Assembly: GCA_026713245.1 (NCBI GenBank)
Contig: JAPOOU010000144.1
Span: forward strand, 1-54,089
Length of the DNA stretch: 54,089 bases
Origin: Chloroflexota bacterium
GTDB taxonomy: Bacteria > Chloroflexota > Anaerolineae > Aggregatilineales > Phototrophicaceae
Direction: 5' to 3'
Part shown: piece after piece, positions 28,770-37,857 of the stretch
Layout: the number at the start of each line of letters is the position of its first letter
How positions within the stretch are numbered: position 1 is the first letter of the stretch
Position numbers and translations under genes: made by a program
Notes under the pieces: model-generated
What the model was told of the DNA's origin: nothing
What the model saw: only the letters and a program-made list of their open reading frames with translations
The model's database searches: none

Positions 28770-30242
28770 TTACATAGAGGACAAGCTGGCGATCAATGCC
28801 TTGGTGTTATCCAGCGTATCGTCGAAACTCTCGACATTGTACGGGATCATTTGGTTGCCGCTCAAGATGTTCTGGAAGAGCGTCTGCGTGGTCTCCAGCG
28901 CCTGTTCCGGCGTGACTGCGCCGGTCATGGCCTGGTTGATCTGCAAGCCATAAACGCCTTCCAGCGAGGTGTAGATCGGCGCCGGCGGACGCGCCACCTT
29001 GGCATCGCCCAGCTTCATCATCTCAAGCTGTGTGCCCAGGAAGGGATATATCGCGTTCAAATCGGCATCGTCGTAGTTGGACTTGCGGCTGAAATCGGCG
29101 AATTGATGACCCGCGACATTGACCTGTCCCATCGCCTTCTGGCCATCGGAACCGGTCGCCCACTTGATGAACTGCCAGGCGGCGTCTTGGTTGGCGGAGG
29201 TGGAGGGCATACCCAGGGACCAGCCGCCGAGGCTGACGACTTGATCGCCGCCGGCGGTCCGCGTCGGCAGCACGGCTGTCTCGAACTTGTCGACCACTGG
29301 CGAGGGCGTGCCGGTCAGATAGCCATCGTTGTTGACCAGGTAGAAATAGGGCGTCCAGTGATAGAACATGCCGATATCGCCTTGCGAGAAGCGCGTGCCG
29401 GCATCAAACCAGAGGTAGTTGATCGATTCGGGCGGCGACCAGCCATATAGGCGGTTCCAGTCGTGCAAGGCAGCGAGGTTGGACTCGCTGTTGATGGTGG
29501 GGCTGAAGTCCCAGGGCGCCTCGGGGAATTGTGTGAACCAGCGTGTGCCGTAGCTGGCGGAAAGCCCCGTGTACATGTGAACGACGGGCACGGGCTGCGC
29601 GCCGATGACCGTGGTGCCGTACATTGAAGTGCCATCGAGGTCCATGCCGTTGATCTGGTCGAGGATGCCGAAATAGTCTTCCCAGGTCCAGTCGCCGGCG
29701 TCGGCCACGGACGAGGGCAGCGGATCGAGGCCGGCCGCTTCGAAGAGATCGGTGCGGTACATGATGCCCTGGGCGTAGGAGGCGATGGGCAGCGTCCAGA
29801 CGTGATTGCGCCAGGTGCTCAAGGAATAGAGGCATTCCGGCACGAAGTCGTCGACGGCGGAATCGGAATCGGCCGATATGAATTCATCCAGCGAGCGAAT
29901 CCAGCCATTGTCGGCATATTGGCTGATCCACATCTGGTCGACCGCGATAACATCGGCATCCGCGCTTTGGGTGAGGAATGCGTTGATCAAGCGCGCTTGC
30001 AAGGCCGTATAACCCAGGGACTCGATATTGACGCCGATGCCAGTCATTTCGGTGAATTGATCGACCACGCTTTGCAGGGCCAGATCCCAGGGATCGCCGA
30101 CCGTCAAGACGTTGACGGTGGTATCGCTTTGGGCGGCCACGCGCGGAAGATTCGCCAAAGGCGACAAGCCCCCGGCGACAGCAGCGCCGGCCGCGCCACT
30201 CACGCGCAGAAAATCGCGGCGACTCAAGTTTTTCTTGGACAT
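28770..30242 (-). CDS. extracellular solute-binding protein (family 1), Tat signal
   Basis: MSKKNLSRRDFLRVSGAAGAAVAGG twin-arginine signal; body typical of sugar-binding SBPs; start placed at 30242. Confidence 0.88.
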   Translation of the reverse strand: MSKKNLSRRDFLRVSGAAGAAVAGGLSPLANLPRVAAQSDTTVNVLTVGDPWDLALQSVVDQFTEMTGIGVNIESLGYTALQARLINAFLTQSADADVIAVDQMWISQYADNGWIRSLDEFISADSDSAVDDFVPECLYSLSTWRNHVWTLPIASYAQGIMYRTDLFEAAGLDPLPSSVADAGDWTWEDYFGILDQINGMDLDGTSMYGTTVIGAQPVPVVHMYTGLSASYGTRWFTQFPEAPWDFSPTINSESNLAALHDWNRLYGWSPPESINYLWFDAGTRFSQGDIGMFYHWTPYFYLVNNDGYLTGTPSPVVDKFETAVLPTRTAGGDQVVSLGGWSLGMPSTSANQDAAWQFIKWATGSDGQKAMGQVNVAGHQFADFSRKSNYDDADLNAIYPFLGTQLEMMKLGDAKVARPPAPIYTSLEGVYGLQINQAMTGAVTPEQALETTQTLFQNILSGNQMIPYNVESFDDTLDNTKALIASLSSM

Positions 30243-30323
30243 CGTAAACTCCTTCTTGCTGTGTCTGTAAGTAAGTGACAAATTGCGATGGGATTTTTCA
30301 GTATAGGCCTCCTTGCCCAAGTT

Positions 30324-31403
30324 TCAGATCAAGATCTTGCCATCCGCCAATACAGGCGCGCCATCGACAAAGACCGCGCCAGTCTGACGCAGGTCCTTGA
30401 TCAAATCCCAGTGAATGCTGGACTTATTGACACCGCCGCATTCGGGATAGGCTCTGCCCAGCGCCAGATGGATCGTGCCGCCGATTTTTTCGTCAATAAG
30501 TATATCCTTGCAGAAGCGGTTGACGTAGGGATTCATACCAAACGCAAACTCGCCCAGCTTGCTCGAGCCGGCGTCCGTCCCCAGAATGCGCCGCAGGAAG
30601 TCTTCGTTCGACGAGGCGCTGGCGTCAATGAGCTCCCCATCTTTCCAAGCCAGGCGAATGTCATGCACCAACTGGCCGCCGAGCACGCCGGGCAGCTCGA
30701 AGTGGATCTTGCCGTTTAGCGTCTTGTTGACCGGCGCGGTATAGATCTCGCCGTCGGGCAGGTTGATCTTGCCGTCGAAAACCTTCCATTGCCGCCCGCG
30801 CACGGAAAATTCGAGGTCGGTTTCATCACCGCTGACGATGCGCACGGTCTCGCCCCCTGCGAGCTGTGCGGCTTGCCGCTGCCACTGTTTCGCGGCGGCG
30901 GGATAATCCATCAGGCAAGCGGCGAAGAACATGTTTTCGATGGTTTCGAGGTCGGTCTCGGCTTGTCGCGCCAACTCTCCGTTAGGCACGCGGACCAGGC
31001 ACCAGCGCGTCTTCTCCCAGCGCAGGGTCGAGACTTTGCCCATGGCCGCTTGATTGGCCGCCAGCGCCGCCGCCGGGATGTCGTCGTGCATGCGCAAATC
31101 GTAAGCGCCGCGCAAGCCGAAGTAGACATCGGCCCAGTCCATGCCGTAAGCCTCGATTTCCGGCAGCCAGTTAAGCTGTTCGGCTGAGCCGAATTCGAGC
31201 AGGCAGTGGCGCAGTTTTTCCGAGAGCAATTGCACTTGCGGGTAAGCGCCGGCTTGGATGCAGGATTCGTAGACGGCATGAGCCAGGGGAAAAGTTTCAA
31301 TTTCGCCCATGGCGATCATGACGCGCTGGCCGGGCTGGACGGCGGCCGAGTAGTGTACGAGGACATCGGCGACGGCTTTCCAGCGGGGGTCGGTTGCGGG
31401 CAT
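30324..31403 (-). CDS. aminopeptidase, M29 family (thermophilic metalloprotease)
   Basis: VLVHYSAAVQPGQRVMIAMGEIETFPLAHAVYESCIQAGAYPQV; LDLG-type region KLGEFAFGMNPYVNRFCKDILIDEKIGGTIHLALGRAYPECGGVNKSSIHWDLIKDLR. Confidence 0.88.
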   Translation of the reverse strand: MPATDPRWKAVADVLVHYSAAVQPGQRVMIAMGEIETFPLAHAVYESCIQAGAYPQVQLLSEKLRHCLLEFGSAEQLNWLPEIEAYGMDWADVYFGLRGAYDLRMHDDIPAAALAANQAAMGKVSTLRWEKTRWCLVRVPNGELARQAETDLETIENMFFAACLMDYPAAAKQWQRQAAQLAGGETVRIVSGDETDLEFSVRGRQWKVFDGKINLPDGEIYTAPVNKTLNGKIHFELPGVLGGQLVHDIRLAWKDGELIDASASSNEDFLRRILGTDAGSSKLGEFAFGMNPYVNRFCKDILIDEKIGGTIHLALGRAYPECGGVNKSSIHWDLIKDLRQTGAVFVDGAPVLADGKILI

Positions 31404-31649
31404 GGCTGGTTTCCTGTGGGTGCTGTTGCTGGGAGTATAGCATGGGGCTGGGGGTGGGGGCGAAACACTGAGCGTAATGTCGCCCGGACGCGCCCGACGG
31501 CATCATCCACAGGATGCTTTTAAGCACCCCATCTCAAAATACCAGAGGCGGCGGACGTCGACTTATTGCCCAGAGAATTTGACCGGTGGGAGTGAGAAGT
31601 TTGGACAATAAGCCGAATGGATCTATGCCAATGTGCTTGGCCAGATTCT

Positions 31650-32480
31650 TCAATCGAGCTTGGTGATGCTGTAGGACCAAGATTTTGCATGCCAACCTCT
31701 AGCCACACTGAGGTCGCCTATCTTCAGAGTCCCCTTAATATGACAACGGCGCTTTACTTCAAGCTGTGTAGGCATACTAAAGTAGCGCCCAAAGGTACCA
31801 AAACATTTGTAACCGTCAGGCTTACTGCTCGCCACATATAGCGAAGCAGAATCCGGCCCTTGATGTTTCTCAAATCGGTAAATACCTGCTTCAAACATGA
31901 CCTCAACTGGAATATGTGCAGCGCCTATACCACTTTCTGACCACCCATTTGCCTTTGAAACCGATGGCAGTTCTTCCGATTCTCTCCTGATTGAGAATGC
32001 CCACGACTTGTCATTGTTTTGGGAGAAGTTATTTCCAATGTCTACTTCAAGGGTCGCATGAATGGAGCATTCTCGCTCCACGCGTACCGATGAAGGGAAG
32101 GTTACTTCCTCCCAGGTAAAGCAAGAATTGGGTACGCTTACAATCTCTTTCAATTGAGCGTAATTGTCTGCACCGGACGACCATAATTGAGAATATAAAC
32201 TGTACATCCCTCGACTCAACTTAACGGATATTGATAATTCAGACGGCCCTTGTCCCTCTGCAGACCAAATTGGCCCGCTCTGGGTTGCAGTGGGCGCAAG
32301 CGTCTCCGCAGGCTTTAGACAGTCTTCACCCTTGACACTAAGATAGGCTGTCAAGCTGTTGCCATGCGCCGCATGAATCTTTCTCAATGCTTCGCAGATC
32401 GCGTCGTCTTGCCCCGAAACCGCTCCCGCGATTGTGGCAAGAAAGACCAGACAGATGACTGTGCGTATGTACTTCGACAT
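31650..32480 (-). CDS. secreted protein of unknown function
   Basis: Signal peptide MSKYIRTVICLVFLATIAGAVSGQ; no family recognised; AT-richer than neighbours. Confidence 0.55.
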   Translation of the reverse strand: MSKYIRTVICLVFLATIAGAVSGQDDAICEALRKIHAAHGNSLTAYLSVKGEDCLKPAETLAPTATQSGPIWSAEGQGPSELSISVKLSRGMYSLYSQLWSSGADNYAQLKEIVSVPNSCFTWEEVTFPSSVRVERECSIHATLEVDIGNNFSQNNDKSWAFSIRRESEELPSVSKANGWSESGIGAAHIPVEVMFEAGIYRFEKHQGPDSASLYVASSKPDGYKCFGTFGRYFSMPTQLEVKRRCHIKGTLKIGDLSVARGWHAKSWSYSITKLD

Positions 32481-32616
32481 TAGAATATCTCCTATTACTT
32501 GCTACGGGAGAATAGCATAAGGATGGAGAGTTGGCGAAAAGCCAATAAGAATCTAATTTTACGCAAACCAAAGCGTAAAACCAACAACCTCACCTTAATG
32601 TACTCACGCAACTAAA

Positions 32617-32642
32617 TAGCGAAACCCCGGTTTCCCGGGGCT
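32617..32642 (-). terminator. GC-rich hairpin GCCCCGGGAAACCGGGGTTTC, likely intrinsic terminator
   Basis: CCCCGG...CCGGGG inverted repeat directly downstream of the minus-strand ORF ending at 32677. Confidence 0.5.
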
Positions 32643-32676
32643 TCCGATATTAAAGGTCATGGACTCTGCGATACAG

Positions 32677-33099
32677 TTACATATTCTCCCCGCCTATATC
32701 TCGCCAATGGTCTATTGCCGACTCAAGGAAATCCTCGACCATGGCAAAATCTTGCTCATATTCAGCAATTTGTTTGGCTTCCATTGCAGGTGCTTCCGAC
32801 CACCCATCATTCAGTAGCCATTCGTGTACGTGTTCGGGATTGTATTCCACACCTGATTTTATCAAACGGCGGAACGTAAGCACAATTCGTCTGCGGTCGT
32901 TGGGGTGCATTGGAGGAACTGTATTGCAATCTCTTAGACGGATTAGCGCTCCCAATACAGCAGTATCTAGGTTTGAGTCCAATTTGATGCCCCTTACTCC
33001 TGATTCAGAATCTATTATACATCGCTTGTCAAGAGGTGTCTGGTATGGATATTTTATTAGATAACTCTCATAATTTCCATCGTTTTGGTATGTCCGCAT
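32677..33099 (-). CDS. hypothetical protein
   Basis: 140 aa ORF with plausible composition; no family recognised. Confidence 0.45.
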   Translation of the reverse strand: MRTYQNDGNYESYLIKYPYQTPLDKRCIIDSESGVRGIKLDSNLDTAVLGALIRLRDCNTVPPMHPNDRRRIVLTFRRLIKSGVEYNPEHVHEWLLNDGWSEAPAMEAKQIAEYEQDFAMVEDFLESAIDHWRDIGGENM

Positions 33100-33168
33100 T
33101 CACTGTGATGCGACAAGTTTTTCGCACTCTGAATTGAACAGTACTTCTGAGATACAAGATTTGGTCCA

Positions 33169-34980
33169 CTACACAATCTCACCCTCGGCGCGGGGCTGGC
33201 CGAGGTATTGCCGCTCCTGCTCGACGATCTCCGGATCCAACTTCACGAAAAGCGGCGACGGCTCCCGCAGCTTCTGACCCGGCGAAAGGTCGCTCGTTTT
33301 CCATTCGCCCATCGCCTTCCCCCCGTCATAAACCAGCGCCAGGTGATCGCGCGTTTCTTCGCTGTAATTCTCGATCGATAGCTCGCCGAAGAGCTGCCCG
33401 TCGTAACCGAGCATCTCGTGCACTTGCTGGGAACTGAATGGCGTGAAGGGGGCGAAGAGGATTTTCAGGTTGTCGATGCAGCGCAGCGCGGCGTAAACCG
33501 AGCGCGCGGCGTCGGCGCGGTCGGCTTTGATCATCTTCCAGGGTTCGCGCTCGTTGAGCCAGGCGTTGACATCGCGCGCCAGGCTCAGCGTCTCTTCCAG
33601 CGCTTCTTTCAGTCGCACTTGCTCCAGCAGCGCGCCGACCGAGTCGAAGCCGGCTTCGGTTGCCGCGATGATGTCGCGGTCGGCGGCGGTCAACTCATCA
33701 TAGGCGGGGACAGCGCCATCAAAGCGCTTGAAAGCGAAACCGAGCATGCGATTGACCAGATTGCCCCATGCCGCAAGCAATTCGTTGTTGACCCGCGCCA
33801 GAAAGCCTTCCCAGGAAAAGTCGCTGTCTTGCCGCTCGGGGAAGCTGCGCGCGACATAAAAGCGCAGGGCGTCGGCTTGGTAGCGCTCCAGCAGGTCGGG
33901 CAGCCAGACCGCCCAATTGCGCGAAGTCGAGAATTGCTGGCCCTCGATATTCATGAATTCGTTGGCGGGCACATCGTAGGGCAACTGCAGCGGGATCTCG
34001 CCATAGTCGGGATCATTCTGGTTGTAGATGCCGTCTATGCCGAGCAGTTCCGCCTGCCAGATGATGGTATGGAAGGGGATATTGTCCTTGCCGATGAAGT
34101 TGTAGATTTTTGCTTCCGGGTTGTACCACCATTTCTTCCATTCGTCGGGCGCCCCGATATTCTTCGCCCATTCTATGCTGGCGGTGAAATAACCCATGAC
34201 CGCGTCAAACCAAACGTACAGCCGTTTGTCTTCCCAGCCTTCCAGCGGTACGCGCACGCCCCAATCGATATCGCGGGTGATGGGCCGTCCGCGCAGCCCA
34301 TCCTTGACGAAGTTCTGGCTGAATGTGCTGACGTTGGGTCGCCAATGGTGCGCGTGCGCCGCGAGGTAGGCCAGGATCTCCTCGGTGAACCCGCCAAGAT
34401 CGAGAAAATAATGCTCGGATTCGCGCGGTATCAACTTGTCATCGGGATTGTTGAGGCTATGCGGATCAATCAACTGGATGGCGTCCATCAGATTGCCGCA
34501 GTTTTCGCATTGATCGCCGCGCGCGCCGTCATAACCGCAGATATAGCAAGTGCCTTCGACATAGCGATCGGGCAGAAAGCGCTTTTCGCTCTCGCTATAG
34601 AGCAGGGTCTGCTTCTCTTTGTACAGGTGGCCGCGTTCCAGCAGCGTGATAAAAATGTCCTGCGCTACTTGATGATGATTCTCGGTGTCGGTGTGGGTGA
34701 AGAGATCGTAGCTGACGCCGATCTTGCGCTGCGTCTGCAAGAAGCGTTCATGATAATGTTCGAAGACCGCGAGCGGCGTCGTGCCGCGCTTGTCGGCTTC
34801 GACTGTGATCGGCGTGCCGTGGCTGTCCGATCCGCTGACCATCAGCACGTGATTCCCCCGCAAGCGGTGGTAGCGCGCGAAGATATCCGCCGGCAGATAG
34901 GCGCCCGCCAGGTGCCCGATATGCAGGTCGCCATTGGCGTAAGGCCAAGCCACCGATACGTGAATATATTGTGCTGACAT
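33169..34980 (-). CDS. metG: methionine--tRNA ligase
   Basis: VSVAWPYANGDLHIGHLAGAYLPADIFARYHRLRG (HIGH), zinc Cys set CYICGYDGARGDQCENCG, QQFSTSRNWAVW (KMSKS-equivalent region); start placed at MSAQYIHVS. Confidence 0.93.
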   Translation of the reverse strand: MSAQYIHVSVAWPYANGDLHIGHLAGAYLPADIFARYHRLRGNHVLMVSGSDSHGTPITVEADKRGTTPLAVFEHYHERFLQTQRKIGVSYDLFTHTDTENHHQVAQDIFITLLERGHLYKEKQTLLYSESEKRFLPDRYVEGTCYICGYDGARGDQCENCGNLMDAIQLIDPHSLNNPDDKLIPRESEHYFLDLGGFTEEILAYLAAHAHHWRPNVSTFSQNFVKDGLRGRPITRDIDWGVRVPLEGWEDKRLYVWFDAVMGYFTASIEWAKNIGAPDEWKKWWYNPEAKIYNFIGKDNIPFHTIIWQAELLGIDGIYNQNDPDYGEIPLQLPYDVPANEFMNIEGQQFSTSRNWAVWLPDLLERYQADALRFYVARSFPERQDSDFSWEGFLARVNNELLAAWGNLVNRMLGFAFKRFDGAVPAYDELTAADRDIIAATEAGFDSVGALLEQVRLKEALEETLSLARDVNAWLNEREPWKMIKADRADAARSVYAALRCIDNLKILFAPFTPFSSQQVHEMLGYDGQLFGELSIENYSEETRDHLALVYDGGKAMGEWKTSDLSPGQKLREPSPLFVKLDPEIVEQERQYLGQPRAEGEIV

Positions 34981-35172
34981 CGCGTTTCCCCTTTTCAGCG
35001 AGCCTTTCGTCATCGGCTCCGTGTGCAACTCAGTGCCAATAAAAAACCGCCTGTCGACGACAGACGGTATCAAGTTTAGGCCAAGTATCACCTAGGCGAA
35101 CGACAGCCTCCGTCTGTCCCGGGGGACGGTCGGCATCCGCATAGGCATTACAGCGCTCGTTCCTACAACCAT
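34981..35172 (-). promoter_or_regulatory. metG structured leader: candidate transcription attenuator / riboswitch
   Basis: Terminator hairpin 35047-35067 followed by U tract; upstream 35110-35118 perfectly complementary to the terminator 5' arm; enclosing GAACGA/TCGTTC stem (35098-35103 / 35157-35162). Confidence 0.5.
35041..35067 (-). terminator. intrinsic terminator in metG leader
   Basis: Minus strand CCGTCTGTC-GTC-GACAGGCGG-TTTTTT, 9 bp stem with one G-U pair. Confidence 0.8.
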
Positions 35173-35178
35173 GCGGTG

Positions 35179-35208
35179 AGTGTAACATGGCGCTTCTTTT
35201 CCCGTCAA
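35179..35208 (-). promoter_or_regulatory. sigma70-like promoter for metG leader
   Basis: Minus strand TTGACG (35208-35203), 18 nt spacer, TACACT (35184-35179). Confidence 0.55.
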
Positions 35209-35232
35209 GCGCTTGATCATCGGTGGGGCGCT

Positions 35233-36723
35233 TTACAAAACCGCCCCCCGCTCGACGCCGCCATACTCTTTCACCAGCGCTTGCCAAGCCAGACCGATCC
35301 TGCGGAAGCCCTCGCTGATCACATTCGGCTTATGAATGCCGTAATTCAATCGCATGGCCTGCGAGCCGCCGTCGCCGGTGTAAAACATGCTGCCGATGGC
35401 GAAGGCAACATCATGCTGGATGGCGCTGATGAAGGTTTCCGCCGCGCTGGGACCATCGGCGGGCAGCTCCACCCACAGGTACAAGCCCCCTTGGGGCGAA
35501 TACCAGGCGCTGCCGGGCGGCAAGTGCCGTTCGGCGGCAATTAGCGCCGCATCGCGGCGGCGGCGCAACTCCAGGCGATTATGTTCCAACTGTTTGGCCA
35601 GGACGCCACGCTCCAACAGCAGGTGAATGGTGCGCTGGTTCAAGCCCGAGGTGGAGATATCGGCCGCTTGTTTGACGCGCACGAGTCGCTGGTAGTATGG
35701 TCCGGCGGCGATCAAGTAGCCGATGCGCATGCCCGGCAGCAGCATCTTGGTGAAGGCGTTGGCGTGGATGACAACACCGCTTTCGTCCAGGGCTTTCAAT
35801 GGTGGCAGGGACTCGCCATCAAAGCGGAATTCGCGATAGACTTCATCTTCCAGGATGGGAATGCCATGTTGTTCGGCCAGGCGAACGAGTTGACGACGGC
35901 GGTACATGGGCATCAGGTGCCCGGTGGGATTCTGGAAACTGGGCATGACATAAATCAGGCGCGGACGATGGCTTTCCAGCGCCTGGGCCAAAACGTCGAT
36001 GCGAATACCCTCTTCGTCGATGGGAATGCCCTGGATCTGCACGCGGCGGGCCCCGGCAATATCCATGATGCCGAGATAGGTGGGGCTGGCTGTGACCAGT
36101 GTTTCGCCATCGCTCATCAGCGATTGCAGGACGAGATCGATGGCTTGCTGGGCGCCGCCCGTAATCAGCACATCATCGTGACGACACTCGATGCCGATGG
36201 CGCGCACATAATCGCGCACGGCGACCCGCAGCGGCAAATAGCCTTCCGGCACTTCATACGAGAGGGCGTCGGCGCCATCGCGTTCGATGACGTGGTTGAT
36301 GGCGTCTTGCATGTGACGGATGGGGAAGAATTCCTTGGGCGGCGCGCCGTGGCCGAAATTGATAACGCCGGGCTTGCGCGCGAGACGCATCATGTCGCGG
36401 ACGGACGAAGCGCGGCGCGATGTCGCCCGGCCCGGAGGTGGCGCGCCATCGACGCGTTGGGATATTTCACGTTCTCTGGCGACGAAGGTGCCACGTCCGG
36501 CATGCGCGCTGAGAAGACCCGACTCGCGCAGATCGCCATAGGCGCTGACCACGCTGATGCGGCTGACGCCGAGTTGACGGGCGAGATCTCGACTGGCGGG
36601 CAGACGCGCCCCCGCTGGCAATAGCCCCCGGTCGATATGCCCCCGAATTTGTCGAATGAGTTGTCGATAAATCGGCTCTTCGCTCTCGCGGTCGAGGGAG
36701 ATGCTGAAGGTTGGATTTTGCAT
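35233..36723 (-). CDS. MocR/PdxR-type regulator: GntR HTH fused to class I aminotransferase
   Basis: PIYRQLIRQIRGHIDRGLLPAGARLPASRDLARQLGVSRISVVSAYGDL wHTH; aminotransferase VLITGGAQQAIDLVLQSL, YVMPSFQNPTGHLMP, HANAFTKMLLPGMRIGY. Confidence 0.9.
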   Translation of the reverse strand: MQNPTFSISLDRESEEPIYRQLIRQIRGHIDRGLLPAGARLPASRDLARQLGVSRISVVSAYGDLRESGLLSAHAGRGTFVAREREISQRVDGAPPPGRATSRRASSVRDMMRLARKPGVINFGHGAPPKEFFPIRHMQDAINHVIERDGADALSYEVPEGYLPLRVAVRDYVRAIGIECRHDDVLITGGAQQAIDLVLQSLMSDGETLVTASPTYLGIMDIAGARRVQIQGIPIDEEGIRIDVLAQALESHRPRLIYVMPSFQNPTGHLMPMYRRRQLVRLAEQHGIPILEDEVYREFRFDGESLPPLKALDESGVVIHANAFTKMLLPGMRIGYLIAAGPYYQRLVRVKQAADISTSGLNQRTIHLLLERGVLAKQLEHNRLELRRRRDAALIAAERHLPPGSAWYSPQGGLYLWVELPADGPSAAETFISAIQHDVAFAIGSMFYTGDGGSQAMRLNYGIHKPNVISEGFRRIGLAWQALVKEYGGVERGAVL

Positions 36724-37420
36724 AGGGGTCTACTCTAATTGATATTTGAGTTGTATTGTAGCAAGCCCTACAGTCCAATTTTATAACCATCTAAGTCCAT
36801 TTTGGATAGTTGGATGGTTGTTTTTGCTACATGTTTTTTCCGACCATCTTGCCCGCGCAAGGAGCGGGCAGTTTTCGACAGGCGGTTGATTGCGAGGCGT
36901 GAGCGCTCTGTGAGGCGCAATGTGCCCTCAAATGCTCGGAAGATGCCCTCATTTTGCCCCCCTTTTTGGGTGACAGTATAGATACAGTATGTGTACGGGG
37001 GGGGGTACCCCCTCCCCAGATCGGAAGCTGGGGACAGGCCAGGTTGACAGCGGCAGGCTGTCGGCAGGAAACCGGGAAATTCTGTAGCGATTGCGGGCGA
37101 GCCAGGGGTCACGTAGACATAGACCTTCGGGCGCGTAGGTCGCGTCGACACAGACCGTCGACTTTGTCCGCCGGCCCGCCCCTCCAGATATTCGTCATAA
37201 GAGATGCCTAGCGATCGACGTAGGTTCGGCTTTGAAGTTTGTCCGTCTTTGTCCATTTGCGGACCCGGCAATATCGTTTTGGGACAATAGCGCTTCATTT
37301 TGAACAATGTCGCTTGGTTTGAGCCGGGGGCGGGTTTGAAAAGCCGCGGTCCAGGCTGGGCGGCTGCGTGTGTTGCAAAGCAAGGATACAGTAAGGCGGG
37401 GAGAAAAGGGCGACTATATG

Positions 37421-37490
37421 GTCGCGTAGGGCGCGTAGGTCGCGTAGACACTGACCGCCGACACAGCCCGCCGACACTGACCGCCGGTCG
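37421..37490. repeat. intergenic repeat family A, inverted copy
   Basis: GGTCGCGTAGGGCGCGTAGGTCGCGTAGACACTGACCGCCGACAC...GACACTGACCGCC. Confidence 0.6.
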
Positions 37491-37857
37491 CGGTTTCGGC
37501 ATAGAGTCGCGGGCTAGCGGGAGGGGCGGCGAGTCAGCTGACGGAAAGTGTCCGCTCCTCAGCAGTGAGTTGGGGAGGGGTGTAAACAGTTCAGAAAAGA
37601 CCATTCTTTAAGACGAAATCCTATTTTCAACAGCGTCTGGTATGTCGCCCCTACATTGCGACCTTTCGTCGAGTTTCGCATGACTAACTTGGAACTACTT
37701 CTGTGGTGAATTTTGCCTTGAATCTGCGACAGTTTGAGGAACTATGATTTTGATGCGATTGTCCTGCTAACGAATGGCAAGCGACAACTGATTATGGTAG
37801 AGTGGATTTGTCAGTTGCTTCAATGTTGTTCGTTATTTCAATTCACGGTGGCTCATC

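Noticed and set aside
33418-34977. 519 aa plus-strand ORF
   Set aside because: Antisense to metG, whose protein is clearly recognisable; a GC-rich shadow ORF.
34981-35172. Canonical T-box or SAM riboswitch upstream of metG
   Set aside because: I could not find the T-box core or SAM-I aptamer signatures by eye; reported only as a generic attenuator candidate.
36768-37604. 278 aa minus-strand ORF with repeated RRSVSTRPTRP motifs
   Set aside because: The repeated peptide is the conceptual translation of intergenic family A repeats; no coding signature or plausible start.
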